This document shows positions 10,131-22,380 of a stretch of 64,000 nucleotides of DNA, one piece after another. The notes beneath the pieces are model-generated. The model saw only the letters and a list, made by a program, of their open reading frames with translations. It searched no databases and was not told the origin of the DNA. The number at the start of each line of letters is the position of its first letter. Positions within the stretch are counted from its first letter, which is position 1. The stretch covers positions 36,750,595 to 36,814,594 of the forward strand of contig CM066989.1 of NCBI GenBank assembly GCA_033977485.1, in the 5' to 3' direction. This stretch comes from Hydrangea macrophylla. Its lineage: Eukaryota; Streptophyta; Magnoliopsida; Cornales; Hydrangeaceae. The position numbers and the translations under genes were made by a program.

Positions 10131-10950
10131 CTTTTATGGTCTTCATATGCTTTCACTAGTGCAGCTTGTACATTTTATGCAAGTTGAAAATTCCACAACG
10201 TTCTGAGAAGAAGAAAAAGAATTAAACAAAAGCTTTCATCCGAAAATTGACAGAAACTATCATGCCCCGAAGTACCAAAAATAGGGAAAAATAAATTTTC
10301 TTTATGAGTTTGTAGACACGTGACTGGTTGTGAGTGTCACCTGATTGTCCAAACATGCTTATAACAATAATGTGATATGGGAAAGTGACAAAGTTCAGCG
10401 GAAGCAGAAATTTAAAACATCCAAGTCTTACATCAGTAGTATATTACAGGCCAAAAAGATATCCAAAAGTTACATATTACAAGACCAACTAAACTATTAC
10501 ATCACTAACATAATAATAACAAAACTATAACAAAAGAAAAGCTTCAAAGTCTTTAGCTGGCGAAACCGTAGCCTTCATCGTAGTAATCTTCACCGGCATA
10601 GTCTTCAGTAGTAAAGTCATCATCTTGATAGTAGTCGGCTCTGTCTGGACCTGCAAAGGCTGGACGTGGAAGGTCCAGCGGCATGAAAAGCTGTTAGCGG
10701 TTAAGCTAAGTGAGGGTCCCCTTAAGGTTACCACCACTTAAGATAAGTTATTCTTCATTTCTTCTTATTCTCAACTATGTCTCGTTAATCTTTTCTTATT
10801 CTCAAAACTATACCTTATTTAAACCCAATCATTCCCTTCGAAACTTAACCCATAACTGAACTGACCAACGACATTGACTGAAAGAATACTTAACTCCAAA
10901 TGCATTTACTGGTCAAGAAAGAACAACACTCGACAAAGAACCGCTTGATT

Positions 10951-11270
10951 GAACACATCACTGATGATCCTCAGAACAAGTGTGCGGGATATTAACAGTG
11001 TCTTGGTCGAACACGTCATGCTGATTCTCAGGACACCCACACGTTACCGAACACGTTATGCCGATCCTCAGACCAAAGGTATGGGATATTAACAATCACT
11101 TGGACGAACACATCATACCGATCCTCAGGTCACCCGTACTTGACCGAACACTTCATGCCGATCCTCAGTCCAACGGTGCGGAAAAATAATCAACCACTTG
11201 ATCGAACACGTCATGACGATCCTCAGGCCATCCGCACTTGACCGAACACGTCATGCCGATCCTCAGATCA
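10951..11270. repeat. Paired-motif array in Tekay-1 3' LTR
   Basis: The word GAACACGTCATGCC (with 'gatcctcag' following) starts at 10951, 11009, 11049, 11106, 11146, 11204 and 11244. The intervals are 58, 40, 57, 40, 58 and 40: seven copies with strictly alternating spacing and a period of about 98 bp. The core contains CACGTCA, which is TGACGTG on the sense strand, a bZIP-type site. Confidence 0.9.
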
Positions 11271-12053
11271 AGAACACAAAACATAACTCTCCGATCAAGA
11301 GCATGGAATTACTGAAAGACCAACTTTGCAAGAAATATTCGAACACGACACGAAAGTTTACTAATCAACTTTAACTGGTAGTCACATGATGGAAAACGAC
11401 GCCCAACGTCCCTTATTCGCATAAAATCTGTTATTGAAGGTTTTGTCGTTATCTTACGCCTTCGTACATGTCATAGTTTAGTTCATTAATAGCTTCCAAA
11501 TATAACCGTCAAGATTTCGCTATACATCCGACATTCCATTTTACCCCTCAATATACTTACGATGAGAACTTATCCAATCATTATCAATGCAATAATCGTG
11601 CTATACAACATACTTAAAGCTTGGGTATGAACTTTCCAACGGTCATTAAACTAAATTCACATAACTCATGGATTTATAACATGGATTTAATACCAATAAA
11701 CATATAGATGAAATCCTTAACATACTCATCTACGCGATAGCACTACCATAGCACAAGATTTTCATAATAACACAGGTACATGAAACTAGCATCAACAATC
11801 AATACCATGCATAAACAAAACATCATACAAAAAGCTACACAATCTGCCAGGATACATTTTCACTATGTTAACTGAAACAATATGATTTATTTGGGCATGA
11901 TAAATTGCTTTGTGGATCAAACTTAAAACTAAAACATTGTAGATAGTAGGAATATCTTCATGTACAAAAAAATCTAGCTTCAATTACATTTTTGAGCTGC
12001 TCAAAATAATTATTCTACCTAGATATTTCCATACTTTCGGACTGCCATGTTCC

Positions 12054-12625
12054 AGATTTATAGCACTGCGTTGTACATGAATTTCACCTATGAAGGAGGG
12101 ATTTTTATACTGAGCCATAGAAGAGTTATTTGTAGATAAATGAGTTAGCTTTCTCCAAAAAAAAACCTAGCCTAATTTAGATTTTTGAGCTTCTCCAAAC
12201 ATTCATTTTACTAAACTATGTTTTGCTGAAAGTTTTAGTTTCTCAGATTTATAACACTGCATTGTACATGGATTTCACCTATGAAGGATTGATTTCTAGA
12301 CTGAGCTATAGAAGAGTTATTTGTAGATAAATGAGTTAGCGTTTACCACAAAAAACCTATCTTAATTCCGATTTTTGAGCTCCTCAAAACATTCATTTTA
12401 CTAAACTACATTTTGCTGGAAGTTTCTGTTTTCCCAGGTTTATAACACTGCGTTTTACATGCATTTCACCCATGAAGGAGTGATTTCTAGACTGAGCTAT
12501 AGAAGAGTTATTTGTAGATATATGAGTTAGCTTTCACCATAAAAAACCTAGCTTAATTCGGATTTTTGAGCTAGACAAAACATTCATTTTACTAAGCTAC
12601 ATTCTGCTGGAAGTTTCAGTTTCGA
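12054..12625. repeat. 191-bp tandem repeat, three copies
   Basis: Copies start at 12054, 12245 and 12436 with 'ag(a/g)tttata(g/a)cactgc' and include 'cctatgaagga' and 'gaagagttatttgtaga'. A fourth, partial unit begins near 12628. The same triplicate is in the other LTR. Confidence 0.88.
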
Positions 12626-13518
12626 TCTCAGATTTAAAGATTTAACTTGCATGTTGCATATAACCTCAAAATACTACATCAAACACTCACTAAACATTAC
12701 TACATACTATATATGTTCTAAAGTGAGTTACTAAACTCACCAAGTCTTGATATTGAGCTTGGGCTTTGGATTTGAGCTTTAGGAAGCTTGAACTCAACTT
12801 TAATGGTGGATGTTCTTTGTTCTTCTCCTTCTTCTTTACTTCTTGACTTATGGGATTCTTTGTAGGTCTTCTAAGACTTCTTATTACAGATTCTAAGTCC
12901 CCATGGTGCTATATATAAGTGTATGGGTGTGTATATGTGTTTACATGTGAGGTGTATACAAGAGAAGAGGGGTGAATGCTTGGATTTTCTTCCTAGCTTC
13001 CTAATTGTCTAATCTCCTATCTCCCTCTCTAAATATTCAGATTGTAAGGAGTCCCCTAATGTGCATGTGAGTCTATATAGAAGGTTGGGTGGTGGCAAGT
13101 GTCATCTTGCATGTAAGCATGTATTCATGCAAGGACAAGTGTCCTAGAGGTGGACAAGTGTCACATGGGGTGGTGACATGTGTTGGGGTGGTGCATGGAG
13201 CTTGCCATGTGGCCGGCCATGTGGGGCCCACCTTGGATTATGTGCCAATTTATCGGTTTACGTGTATAAGTTTCTCGGCATACGTGTCGGTCTCGATTTA
13301 CGTATAACCGGGTATTATTTCTAATGTCCGGGTCCGGGTATGGGACTAAGTTAAATCTTATTACGGTCGAGTTGGTATGGTTACTATAGTCTAATCAGTA
13401 ATCCTAAGATATGTCGAAACCGTCACCCAACTAAAATAATAATATAATCATATAGCCGATCCAATACATAAATTCAAAAACTGATATTATTAATGCAAGA
13501 AAAATTACAGGTGTTACA

Positions 13519-13531
13519 TCTTCTACCACCT
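13519..13531 (-). other. Tekay-1 polypurine tract
   Basis: Immediately upstream of the 3' LTR the minus strand reads GGTGGTAGAAGA, then TGTAACACC. A purine run touching the LTR is the plus-strand primer site for reverse transcription. Confidence 0.6.
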
Positions 13532-13565
13532 ATTAAAGGATTTTGTCCTCGAAATAAGAGCTTAT

Positions 13566-14744
13566 CTAGGTACAAAACAGAAAAGGATATTTCTCTCGCA
13601 TCTCTGACTCCATTTCCCACGAAGCTTCTCCTTCGTCATGATGATTCCACTGAACCTTCACCAATGGAATCTCCTTGTTTCTCAGCTTCTTGGTCTCTCG
13701 ACCCAAAATCTTGATGGGTCTCTCTGCGTAAGACACGCTGTTCTTCACCTCAATGTCCTTAAAGTCAATTACATGTGGCGTCGCACCCTGATGATACTCC
13801 TTCAACATACTAATGTGAAAAACATTGTGAATACCTGACAACCTTGGTGGCAACGCGAGTCTATCAGAAACTCTTCCTACACGTTCCAAGATCTCGAATG
13901 GTCCGATATAGCGTGGCGACAACTTTTCCCTTTTCTGTCCAAACCTTACTACTCCTCGGACTGGTGATACTTTGAGTAAAACATGTTCTCCTACCTTGAA
14001 CTCTTTATCCGTGCGATGTTTGTCTGCATAGCTCTTATATCGATCTTGTGATGCCTTCATCTTCTCTCTGATAATAATTATCTTCTTAATAGTCTCTCGA
14101 ACCATCTCTGGTCCTAGAAGCTTGCCATCTCCAACTTCAGTCCAACATAATGGCGAACGACACGGCCTTCCATACAATGCCTCGAATGATGCCATGCCTA
14201 TGCTTGAGTGATAACTATTGTTGTAGGCAAACTCAATCAATGGAAGAGGTGTCTCCCATGAACTCTCAAAGGCAATCACGCAAGCTCTGAGCATGTCTTC
14301 AATTATTTGATTGGTCCTCTCGGTTTGCCCGTCGATTTGAGGATGAAATGCTGAACTCACTTTCAGTGAAGTTCCTAAAGCTGTCTGGAAACTTTCCCAG
14401 AATTTTGCAGTAAATCGAGAATCATGATCAGATACTATGCTGACGGGTACTCCATGCAATCGTACGACCTGTTGTATGTATAACTGACTTAACTTCTCCA
14501 TAGAATATGTCATACTGTATGCTATGAAGTGAGCTGACTTGGTGAGTCGGTCCATAATCACTCAAATAGTGTCATGGCTCTGCTGAGATCGGGGCAAACC
14601 TACCACAAAATCCATGGTAATGTGTTCCCACTTCCACTGCGGAATCGGTAATGGCTGTAACAATCCTGATGGCTTCTGATGTTCTGCTTTGACTTGTTGA
14701 CAAGTAAGACACTTAGAAACATACTCTGCCACTTCTCGTTTCAT
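13566..14744 (-). pseudogene. Tekay-1 integrase core and C-terminal domain
   Basis: The frame starts in the zinc-binding end ([13 protein letters not shown]), then a catalytic core with Asp in TMDFVVG, Asp in IVSDHDSRF and Glu in GQTERTNQIIE. So the D,D-35-E triad is intact. A GPFEILERVG module and an EASWEMESEMREKYPFLF tail follow. It is broken by an in-frame TGA at 14562-14564 where relatives have Trp. Otherwise it is open for 331 codons to its natural stop at 13566. This is the best preserved part of the element. Confidence 0.88.
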
Positions 14745-14750
14745 GCCTTC

Positions 14751-15215
14751 CTACCAGAAATTCCGCTTCAAGTCTCTATACATCTTTGTACCTCCAGGAT
14801 GAACGGTCAAACAGGACTTGTGTGCTTTATCCAGAATGTCCTTCCTCAGAGTCTCCACATCAGGAACACACAGTCGATTCCTACATCGAAATCCTCCATC
14901 TGAGCCTACGCTCCATTCCTCGGGTTCCTTTGCCGAAACTTTAGCAAACCACTTCTTCCACGCTTCGTCTTTCTGCTGGGCTTCCAAAATACGATTGAGA
15001 AGCGTCGGTTGTACTACTAAACATCCAAAATGGTGTCCTCCTTCTGTCTCTGTGGGTTGGAGATCAAATTCTGCTATAGTTTCCAATGCTTTCCATTCTC
15101 GAATCATGAGATTAGCAACTATCTCGCGAGGTTTACGACTCAAAGCATCTGCAACAACGTTTGCTTTTCCAGGATGGTACTGTAGAGTGAAATCATAATC
15201 TTTGAGTAACTCCAT
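14751..15215 (-). pseudogene. Tekay-1 RNase H end and integrase zinc finger start
   Basis: This reads LLKDYDFTLQYHPGKANVVADALSRK, the end of Ty3 RNase H, then a linker and the His half of the integrase zinc finger (HPGGTKMYRDLKRNFW). It ends at a TAG replacing the second Trp of the usual NFWW. It is in a different frame from the RT part because of an A-run insertion near 15280. Confidence 0.85.
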
Positions 15216-15294
15216 CCATCGTCTCTACCTCATATTTATCTCCTTTTGAGAGAAAAAATACTTCAAGCTCTTGTGGTCTGAAAAAAAAATCAAA

Positions 15295-16203
15295 TTACTC
15301 CCCATAGAGGTAATTTCTCCATATTTTCAGTGCAAACACAATTGCGGCTAACTCTAGATCATGCGTTGGATAACTCATCTCGCGTGGCTTTAACTGTCTC
15401 GATCCATACACTATCACCTTTCCATCTTGCATAAGTACACACCCTAATCCTTGGTGTGAAGCGTCACTGTAGATGGTATATCTTTTACCGCTCTTGGGTA
15501 TTGCTAACACGGGTGCCGAAGTTAACCTCTCCTTCAGATATTGAAATGCACGTTCATGTTGATCCTTCCAATTGAACTTCGACTCCTTCGGAAGACCAGT
15601 TAATGGAGCTGCGATTCTAGAGAATCCTTCTACAAATCTCCTGTAGTAGCCAGCCAAACCCAAAAAACTTCTAATCTTTGAAGCATTACTCGGTCTTTTC
15701 CAATCTAGCACTGCGTCTATCTTTGAAGAATCCACTGATATCCCATTCTGAGAGACGACATGTCCTAAGAACTTGACTTCTTTAAGCCAAAACTCGCATT
15801 TGCTGAACTTTGCATACAGTTGGTTGTCCCTGAGTGTCTTTAAGGCAATCTGCAAATGTCTTTCGTGTTCCTCCTTGGTCTTGGAATATATCAGTATATC
15901 ATCTATAAAGACGATAGTAAACTGATCTAGGTAGGGCCTAAATACCCTATTCATCAAGTCCATAAACACTGTTGGGGCATTGGTTAGCCCGAATGGCATC
16001 ACAACAAACTTGTAATGTCCATATCTAGTACAGAATGCTATCTTTGACACGTCTTTTGGTCGAATTAACAACTAGTGGTATCTTGATCTCAAATTAATCT
16101 TTAAAAATGTCGTGGCTCCTTGTAATTGATCGAACAAGTCATCAATACGTGGCAGCGGGTACTTATTCTTGATGGTTACTTTATTCAACTCCCTGTAGTC
16201 TAT
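15295..16203 (-). pseudogene. Tekay-1 reverse transcriptase/RNase H
   Basis: It contains the RT motifs [11 protein letters not shown] and FIDDIL (the Y/F-x-DD catalytic box, intact). Connection-domain sequence ([16 protein letters not shown]) and RNase H ([16 protein letters not shown]) follow. A TAG just upstream of the 258-codon open part replaces Gln. The right end stops at 15295 because of a local insertion in an A-rich run. RT-RNase H copies element RNA into DNA; this copy cannot be made as one protein. Confidence 0.88.
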
Positions 16204-16209
16204 GCAGAG

Positions 16210-17486
16210 TCAAAGTGATCCGTCTTTCTTCTTTACACACAGTACCGGTGCTCCCCACGGTGATGTGCTTGGACGCACGAATCCCAAATCTTCCAACTCC
16301 TGTACTTGCTTCTTCAATTCTTGCATTTCTGTCGGTGCCATCCTGTACGGGGTCTTGGAGACAGGCATGGTTCCAGGTGCCAGTTCTATGCAGAAGTCTA
16401 TCTCTCGCTTTGGCGGCAAACCTAAGAGATCTTTAAATACGTCCTCGAATTCTCGCACCATCGGAATCTCTGCGATCATGATCTCTGAGCTTGTGCCCTC
16501 TATGGCAACCAAGCAACTAGTGAGAAAATCATCACTCAATGGGTTACACTGAAAGAAAAAGGGTTGACTTCCTGGTATCGTAAAGGTAATCGACTTGCTA
16601 GTACAATCCAAGATAGCATGGTACTTGGTGAGCCAGTCAATTCCTACGATGACGTCGAACTCCTTCATTGACACGATCACCAAATCCGCGAATAGGTCTC
16701 TATTTTCTATGTTGATGGAACAGTTTCTGCATACCCTATTCAACTTATCAGATGTACCCATCGGAGATACGGCATTCAATGCCACAGTAAGTTTTTGGGG
16801 TACTAAACCCAAATCTTGTACGACTCTACTAGCAATAAACGAATTCGACGCTTCAGTATTAAATAACGTTTTAACTCTGTTGCTGAAAAGAGTGAGCGTA
16901 CCTTCTAGATTCTGATGGGCTTCGACGTCAAAACCTGTTGCTTCTAGAATAACGGCATTCAGATGAGTCTTGGCAGCTTGCCCTTGAGCGTTGGGTCCAT
17001 TGTATCCTAGGCGTGGTGCCTTGAAGTCTCGGCTCCAGTGGCCTTTCTCTCCACAATTGAAGCATATGACTCCACCACGATTGAGGTTCTTGGAGGTTCT
17101 GCAATCTTTGGCATGGTGGCCGGGTATGCCACAGTTGAAGCAACTCCCTGGACCTTTTCCTTGGACGATATAACCTCCTTGATGTCCAACAGGGACTGGT
17201 GCTTGTGATGCTGCAGTTTTGGTTTGATGTGGTTGCCTCCGTGCCTGCTGCAGCTTCCTTTCTCCATTCCAAGTGCGCTTGTTATTCTGATAACGCATGG
17301 GTGGCCATGATCCTTGGACATTTCGTGATGGAAAACTACTGGTAAACCTCTTCTGCTTCTGTTTCTGTATGTTCTCCATCTGTGTAGCCAACCCTACCAA
17401 AGATTCAAAGGATTGACTCACGTAAACTGCAGTCGTCTCTTGTAGTGAAAGAGATAACCCTTGGTGATATTGTTCACTTCTTCTTT
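16210..17486 (-). pseudogene. Tekay-1 gag C-terminus, protease and RT start
   Basis: It carries two zinc knuckles: CFNCGIPGHHAKDC is complete, while the second (CFNCGEKGHWSRDF) has lost its last Cys. A retroviral-type protease follows whose active site reads LFNTEAS instead of the usual D-T-G/D-S-G, so the catalytic Asp is Asn and the Gly is Glu. After this comes the RT N-terminus (PYRMAPTEM...SPWGAPVL). It ends at a TGA (16210) where relatives have Arg (CGA). Confidence 0.87.
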
Positions 17487-18065
17487 TCAGGTGTGTCCAC
17501 CATATGATGCGCAAAATAGGACTGGCGTTCGTATTGCGTTGTATAGTCGTGAACAGACTTGTTCCCTTGAACCAATTCCATGAATTCTTAATTTCTTCTT
17601 CAGATTTCGTTCTACTAATGGAAAATACTTTGCTAGAAACTGTTCCTTGAACACGGTCCATGTCACTTCCCTTATAGCTCTTTCTCCTAAAGTAGCCTCT
17701 TCCACTTCCCACCAGTCTGTAGTGGCATATGTCAATTGAAATACGGCTAGGCGGTATTTTTCGGCCTCACTGCAATCCATGGCTTTAAAGATGAGTTCCA
17801 TCTCTCGTAGCCATTGCTCCACTTTCCATGGTTCCATCATCCCATTGAACTTTTTTGGTCTTAATGCGCGGAAACGTTCAAGTAACTTATCCCCTGTCTG
17901 CCTTGGGGGTGGTGCTGGGCGGTTGTTGTTGTTTCCTACATTGTTTGAAGCCCTTTCAATCCTTCTGACCAAGGCTAAGAGTAGTCCTGTAGGGTCTATC
18001 TCATTAGGTATCTCCGGTTCTTCCTCGTTATGACCATTGCCGTTCCTCCTACCTCCTCCAGCCAT
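17487..18065 (-). pseudogene. Tekay-1 gag N-terminal domain
   Basis: The ATG at 18065 (MAGGGRRNGNGHNEEEP) is chosen because the preceding codons lack homology. The protein contains the Ty3 retrotransposon gag domain (KFNGMMEPWKVEQWLREME...VTWTVFKEQFLAKYFP). It is capsid-like and forms particles in the cytoplasm. The frame shifts near 17490-17560, after which gag continues in the frame of 16210-17486. Confidence 0.85.
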
Positions 18066-18523
18066 CTGAAAACAACGCACGAGTTTTACTGCTAATATCC
18101 TTTGATTCCATACCGAGTCTTTATAGGTGGTCTTGGTGTGTACCAAAGTTAAAATATAATAAGCATTCATACATTACTAAATGTCAATAGAATAAAGCGA
18201 TATAACTAAAACCATTATATTAAACCAAAAAGATTTACATCAAATTACTGCGTCCAAGGCAAGTACATACTATACAAGAGTTTAAGCATCTCCTAGGTGT
18301 GCTTACAAAAAGAACATGTACAAAGTACTTATAACTGAAATATCTATAATACGAGCTACACCAAACAAAACTAATATGCACATCACTATATAGAAGTAAT
18401 AGCAGCTCTCTGAAGATCATATCAACGTGGTAGGGCATAGAAGTCTGCCTCATTGTCAGTAACCGTAGGTGGTATCTCGTCCCCTGGAACAGTAACTAAC
18501 TCCGCTGGCATAAAATCCAGCCA
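18066..18523 (-). other. Tekay-1 spacer between acidic ORF and gag
   Basis: About 460 non-coding bases. A 72-codon frame (18235-18453) has no recognised domain. It probably serves as leader for gag. Confidence 0.5.
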
Positions 18524-19439
18524 CTAGTAAAACTCATCTGGTCCACCATCTGGTAATATCCATCCTAGTGCTACGCCATCTCCACCAACTCCATCCAAGT
18601 CGATGCCATCCTCATCGTCTAGCTCTACAACCACTGGTGGCACATCATCCAACTCGACAGCTAACTCGTCAGGCTCAACGACATCATCTGGATCCATGTC
18701 GTCGTGTAGGTCAGGCTGTGCGTCAGGATCGTCCTGAATCAGCTCTATAACTAGATCGTCTGCAGGGTCCTCTAAGAACTCCTCCTCTTCTGGGTCCTCC
18801 TCAACATCAGCTGGATCTGTCCCGTGTTCCTGCTCGGGTATCGGTACTATCGTGTCCTCATCAGCTGGCAGTATTGGATGATCGTACACATCATCCTCTG
18901 GTTGCTGAGCATCCTCTACTGGATCGGCCTCCTCGATCGGCTCATCGTCGATACTCGCCGGGTCATCCTCAATCATCAGGTCATTGTCATCATCTGTGTT
19001 GTCACCGTCAGATGGGTCGTCTGCTGTGTGGCTACTGCCTGTAGAATCCTCTTTACTCAACTTTGTCGTCATCGCTATCTGTATCCATGGGGTCTGAATC
19101 TGCATCTGGCACTGGTATGGGCTCGGGTGAGAATGGTGGTGCTGGTGTGACCATGATAATCGGGAAGAGTATACAATCGTATAGTGCCTCGTCCTGAGCC
19201 ATGCTGATAAGCTCCTGGTGGATAAGTATGGTAGTCTCAGAAGCATGAATCGACTCAAGCTAAACTAGATCTGGATACTGCAGTGCATCGGTATGCACGG
19301 CTCTCCGCATGTCCTCCTCTAAAATGTGCCTCGCCCTCTGGCAGATCCGCTGTTGATATAGTATAAGGTCGGCAGGCTGGATACGACCGTCAAGAATATA
19401 GTGCCCTCCAAAATCATCGTGAACAAAGATCGGCTCCAT
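18524..19439 (-). pseudogene. Tekay-1 additional acidic ORF upstream of gag
   Basis: Between the primer site and gag a sense-strand ORF of about 300 codons begins at an ATG at 19439 (MEPIFVHDDFGGHYILDGR). It has one in-frame TAG at 19260-19262 and a frameshift near 19080, then continues open to a stop at 18524. The second half is extremely acidic (long runs of D, E and P such as EEADPVEDAQQPEDD). I do not recognise a family. Standard Tekay/Del elements have only gag-pol, so this is an unusual extra protein. The acidic repeats could reflect transcription-factor-like, chaperone-like or disordered nuclear function; that is speculation. Confidence 0.6.
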
Positions 19440-19541
19440 AGTCCTGCAAGAGGAACTAACTTAGTGTTAGTACTAACACGAGGTAAATCTTATGCTCATA
19501 ACTTAAGGTGTAGGACAATCAATGAGCGCATCGAAACCTAA

Positions 19542-19554
19542 GGCTCTGATACCA
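19542..19554 (-). other. Tekay-1 primer-binding site (tRNA-iMet)
   Basis: On the minus strand TGGTATCAGAGCC lies 8 bases inside the 5' LTR. It is complementary to the 3' end of plant initiator tRNA-Met and marks where minus-strand DNA synthesis starts. Confidence 0.9.
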
Positions 19555-20242
19555 AAAATCCCTGTCACACCTCGAAGTACCAAAAATAGGGAAAAATAAA
19601 TTTCCTTTATGGGTTCGTAGACACGTGACTGGTTGTGAATGTCACCTGATTGTCCAAACATGCTTATAACAATAATGTGATATGGGAAATGCGGAACAGA
19701 AATTGAAAACATCCAAGTCTTACATCAGTAGTATATTACAAGCCAAAAAGATATCCAAGAGTTACATATTACAAGACTAGCTAAACTATTACATCACTAA
19801 CATAATAATGACAGAACTATAACAAAAGAAAAGCTCCAAAGTCTTCAGCTGGCGAAACTGTAGCCTTCCTCGTAGTAATCTTCACCAGCATAGTCTTTAG
19901 TAGTAAAATCAGCATCTTGATAGCAGTCGGCTCCGTCTGGACCTACAAAGGTTGGACGTGGAAGGTCTAGCGGCATGAAAAGCCGTTAGCGGTTAAGCTA
20001 AGTGAGGGTCCCCTTAAGGTTACCACCACTTAAGATAAGTTATTCTTCATTTCTTCTTATTCTCAACTATGTCTCGTTAATCTTTTCTTATTCTCAAAAC
20101 TATACCTTATTTAAACCTAATCATTCCCTTCGAAACTTAACCCAGAACAGAACTGATCAATGACATTGACTGAAAGAATATTTAACTCCAAACGCATTTA
20201 CTGGTCAAGAAAGAACAACACTCGACAAAGAACCGCTTGATT

Positions 20243-20560
20243 GAACACATCACTGATGATCCTCAGAATAAGTGTGCGGGATATTAACAGTCTCTTGGTC
20301 GAACACGTCATGCCAATCCTCAGGTCACCCGAACGTTACTGAACACGTCATGCCGATCCTCAGACCAAGGGTACGGGATATTAACAATCACTTGGACGAA
20401 CACGTCATGCCGATCCTCAGGTAACTCGTACTTAACCGAACACTTCATGCCGATCCTCAGTCCAAGGGTGCGGAAAAATAATCAACCACTTGATCGAACA
20501 CGTCATGATGATCCTCAAGTCATTCGCAGTTGACCGAACACGTCATGCCGATCCTTAGAT
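20243..20560. repeat. Paired-motif array in Tekay-1 5' LTR
   Basis: GAACACGTCATGCC-type words start at 20243, 20301, 20341, 20398, 20438, 20496 and 20536. The intervals are 58, 40, 57, 40, 58 and 40, exactly as in the 3' LTR. Confidence 0.9.
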
Positions 20561-21348
20561 CAAGAACACCAAACATAAATCTCCGATCGACACCATGGAA
20601 TTACCGAAAGACCAACTTTGCAAGAAATATTCGAACACGACACGAAGTTTACTAATCAACTTCAACCGGTAGTCACATGACTAAAAACGACGCCCAACGT
20701 CCCTTATTTGCATAAAATCTGTTATTGAAGGTTTTATCGTTATCTTACGCGTTCGTACATTTCGTAGTTTAGTTCATTAATAGCTTCCAATTACAACCGT
20801 CAAGATTTTGCTATACATCTAACATTCCATTTTACCCCTCAATATATACTTACGATGAGAACTTATCCAATCATTATCAATGCAATAATCGAACTGTACA
20901 ACATACTTAAAGCTTGGGTATGAACTTTCCGACGGTCATTAAACTAAATTCACGTAACTCATGGATTTATAACATGGATTTAATACCAATAAACATATAG
21001 ATGAAACCCTTAACATACTCATCTATGCGATAGCACTACCACAACACAAGATTTTCATAATAACACAGGTATAGAAAACTAGCATCAACAATCAATACCA
21101 TGCATAAACAAAACATCATACAAAAAGCTACACAATCTGCCAGGATACATTTTCACTGTGTTGATTGAAACAATATGATTTATTTGGGCATGATAAATTA
21201 CTTTGTGGTTCAAACTCAAAACTAAAACATTGTAGATAGTAGGATTATCTTCATGTACAAAAAAAAATCTAGCTTCAATTACATTTTTGAGCTGCTCAAA
21301 ATAATTATTCTACCTAGATATTTCTATACTTTCGGACTGCTATGTCCC

Positions 21349-21920
21349 AGATTTATAGCACTACGTTGTACGTGAGTTTCACCTATGAAGGAGGGGTTTT
21401 TAGACTGAGCTATAGAAGAGTTATTTGTAGATAATAGGTTAGCTTTCTCCACAAAAACACTTAGCCTAATTCAGATTTTTGAGCTACTCTAAACATGCAT
21501 TTTACTAAACTATGTTCTGCTAAAAGTTTCAGTTTCTCAGATTTATAGCACTGCGTTGTACATGTATTTCACCTATGAAGCATTGATATTTAGACTGAGC
21601 TATAGAGGAGTTATTTGTAGATAAATGAGTTAACTGTTATTATAAAAAAACCTAGCTTAATTCCAATTTTTGGACTCCTCAAAACATTCATTTTACTAAA
21701 CTACATTCTGTTGGAAGTTTCTATTTTCCCAGGTTTGTAACACTGCGTTGTACATGCATTTCACCTATGAAGGATTGATTTCTAGACTGAGCTATAGAAG
21801 AGTTATTTGTAGATATATGAGTTAGATTTACCACCAAAAAACCTAGCATAATTCAGATTTTTGAGCTGCACAAAACATTCATTTTACTAAGCTACATTCT
21901 GCTACAAGTTTCAGTTTCTC
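21349..21920. repeat. 191-bp tandem repeat, 5' LTR copy
   Basis: Units start at 21349, 21539 and 21731 and correspond to 12054-12625 in the 3' LTR. Confidence 0.85.
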
Positions 21921-22370
21921 AGATTTAAAGATTTAACTTGCATGTTGCATATAACCTCAAAATACAACATCAAACACTCACTAAACATTACTACATACTA
22001 TATGTTATAAAGTGAGTTAGTATACTCACCACGTCTTGAAATTGAGCTTGGGCTTTGGATTTGAGCTTTAGGAAGCCTGAACTCAACTTCAACGGTGGAT
22101 GTTCTTTGTTCTTCTCCTTCTTCTTTACTTCTTGACTTATAGGATTCTTTGTAGGTCTTCTAAGACTTCTTATTACAGATTCTAAGTCCCTATGGTGCTA
22201 TATATAAGTATATGGGTGTGTATATATGTTTGCATGTGAGGTGTACACAAGAGAAGAGGGGTGAATGCTTAGATTTTCTTCCTAGCTTCCTATATGTCTA
22301 ATCTCCTATCTCCCTCTCTAAATATTCATATTTTAAGGAGTCCAAAGAGCACAATACATGTGCATGTGAG

Positions 22371-22380
22371 TTTATATAGA
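22371..22380 (-). promoter_or_regulatory. Tekay-1 LTR TATA box
   Basis: The minus strand reads TCTATATAAA about 440 bases into the 5' LTR. The 3' LTR has TATATAGA at the matching place, so this copy keeps the better consensus. A second candidate (TATATATAG) lies about 170 bases further. Confidence 0.45.

Larger units (their letters stand above)
10258..13518 (-). repeat. Tekay-1 3' LTR (3261 bp)
   Basis: It matches 19563-22818 throughout. On the minus strand it starts TGTAACACC; the far end, TGTCACACC on the plus strand of the other LTR, is mutated here to TATCATGCC. It contains the paired-motif array (10951-11270), a 191-bp triplicate repeat (12054-12625) and TATA-like sequence at about 12910-12920 and 13070. 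Confidence 0.92.

Noticed and set aside
19542..19554. tRNA gene at TGGTATCAGAGCC
   Set aside because: Only the 3' complementary stretch is present, next to an LTR: a primer-binding site, not a tRNA gene.
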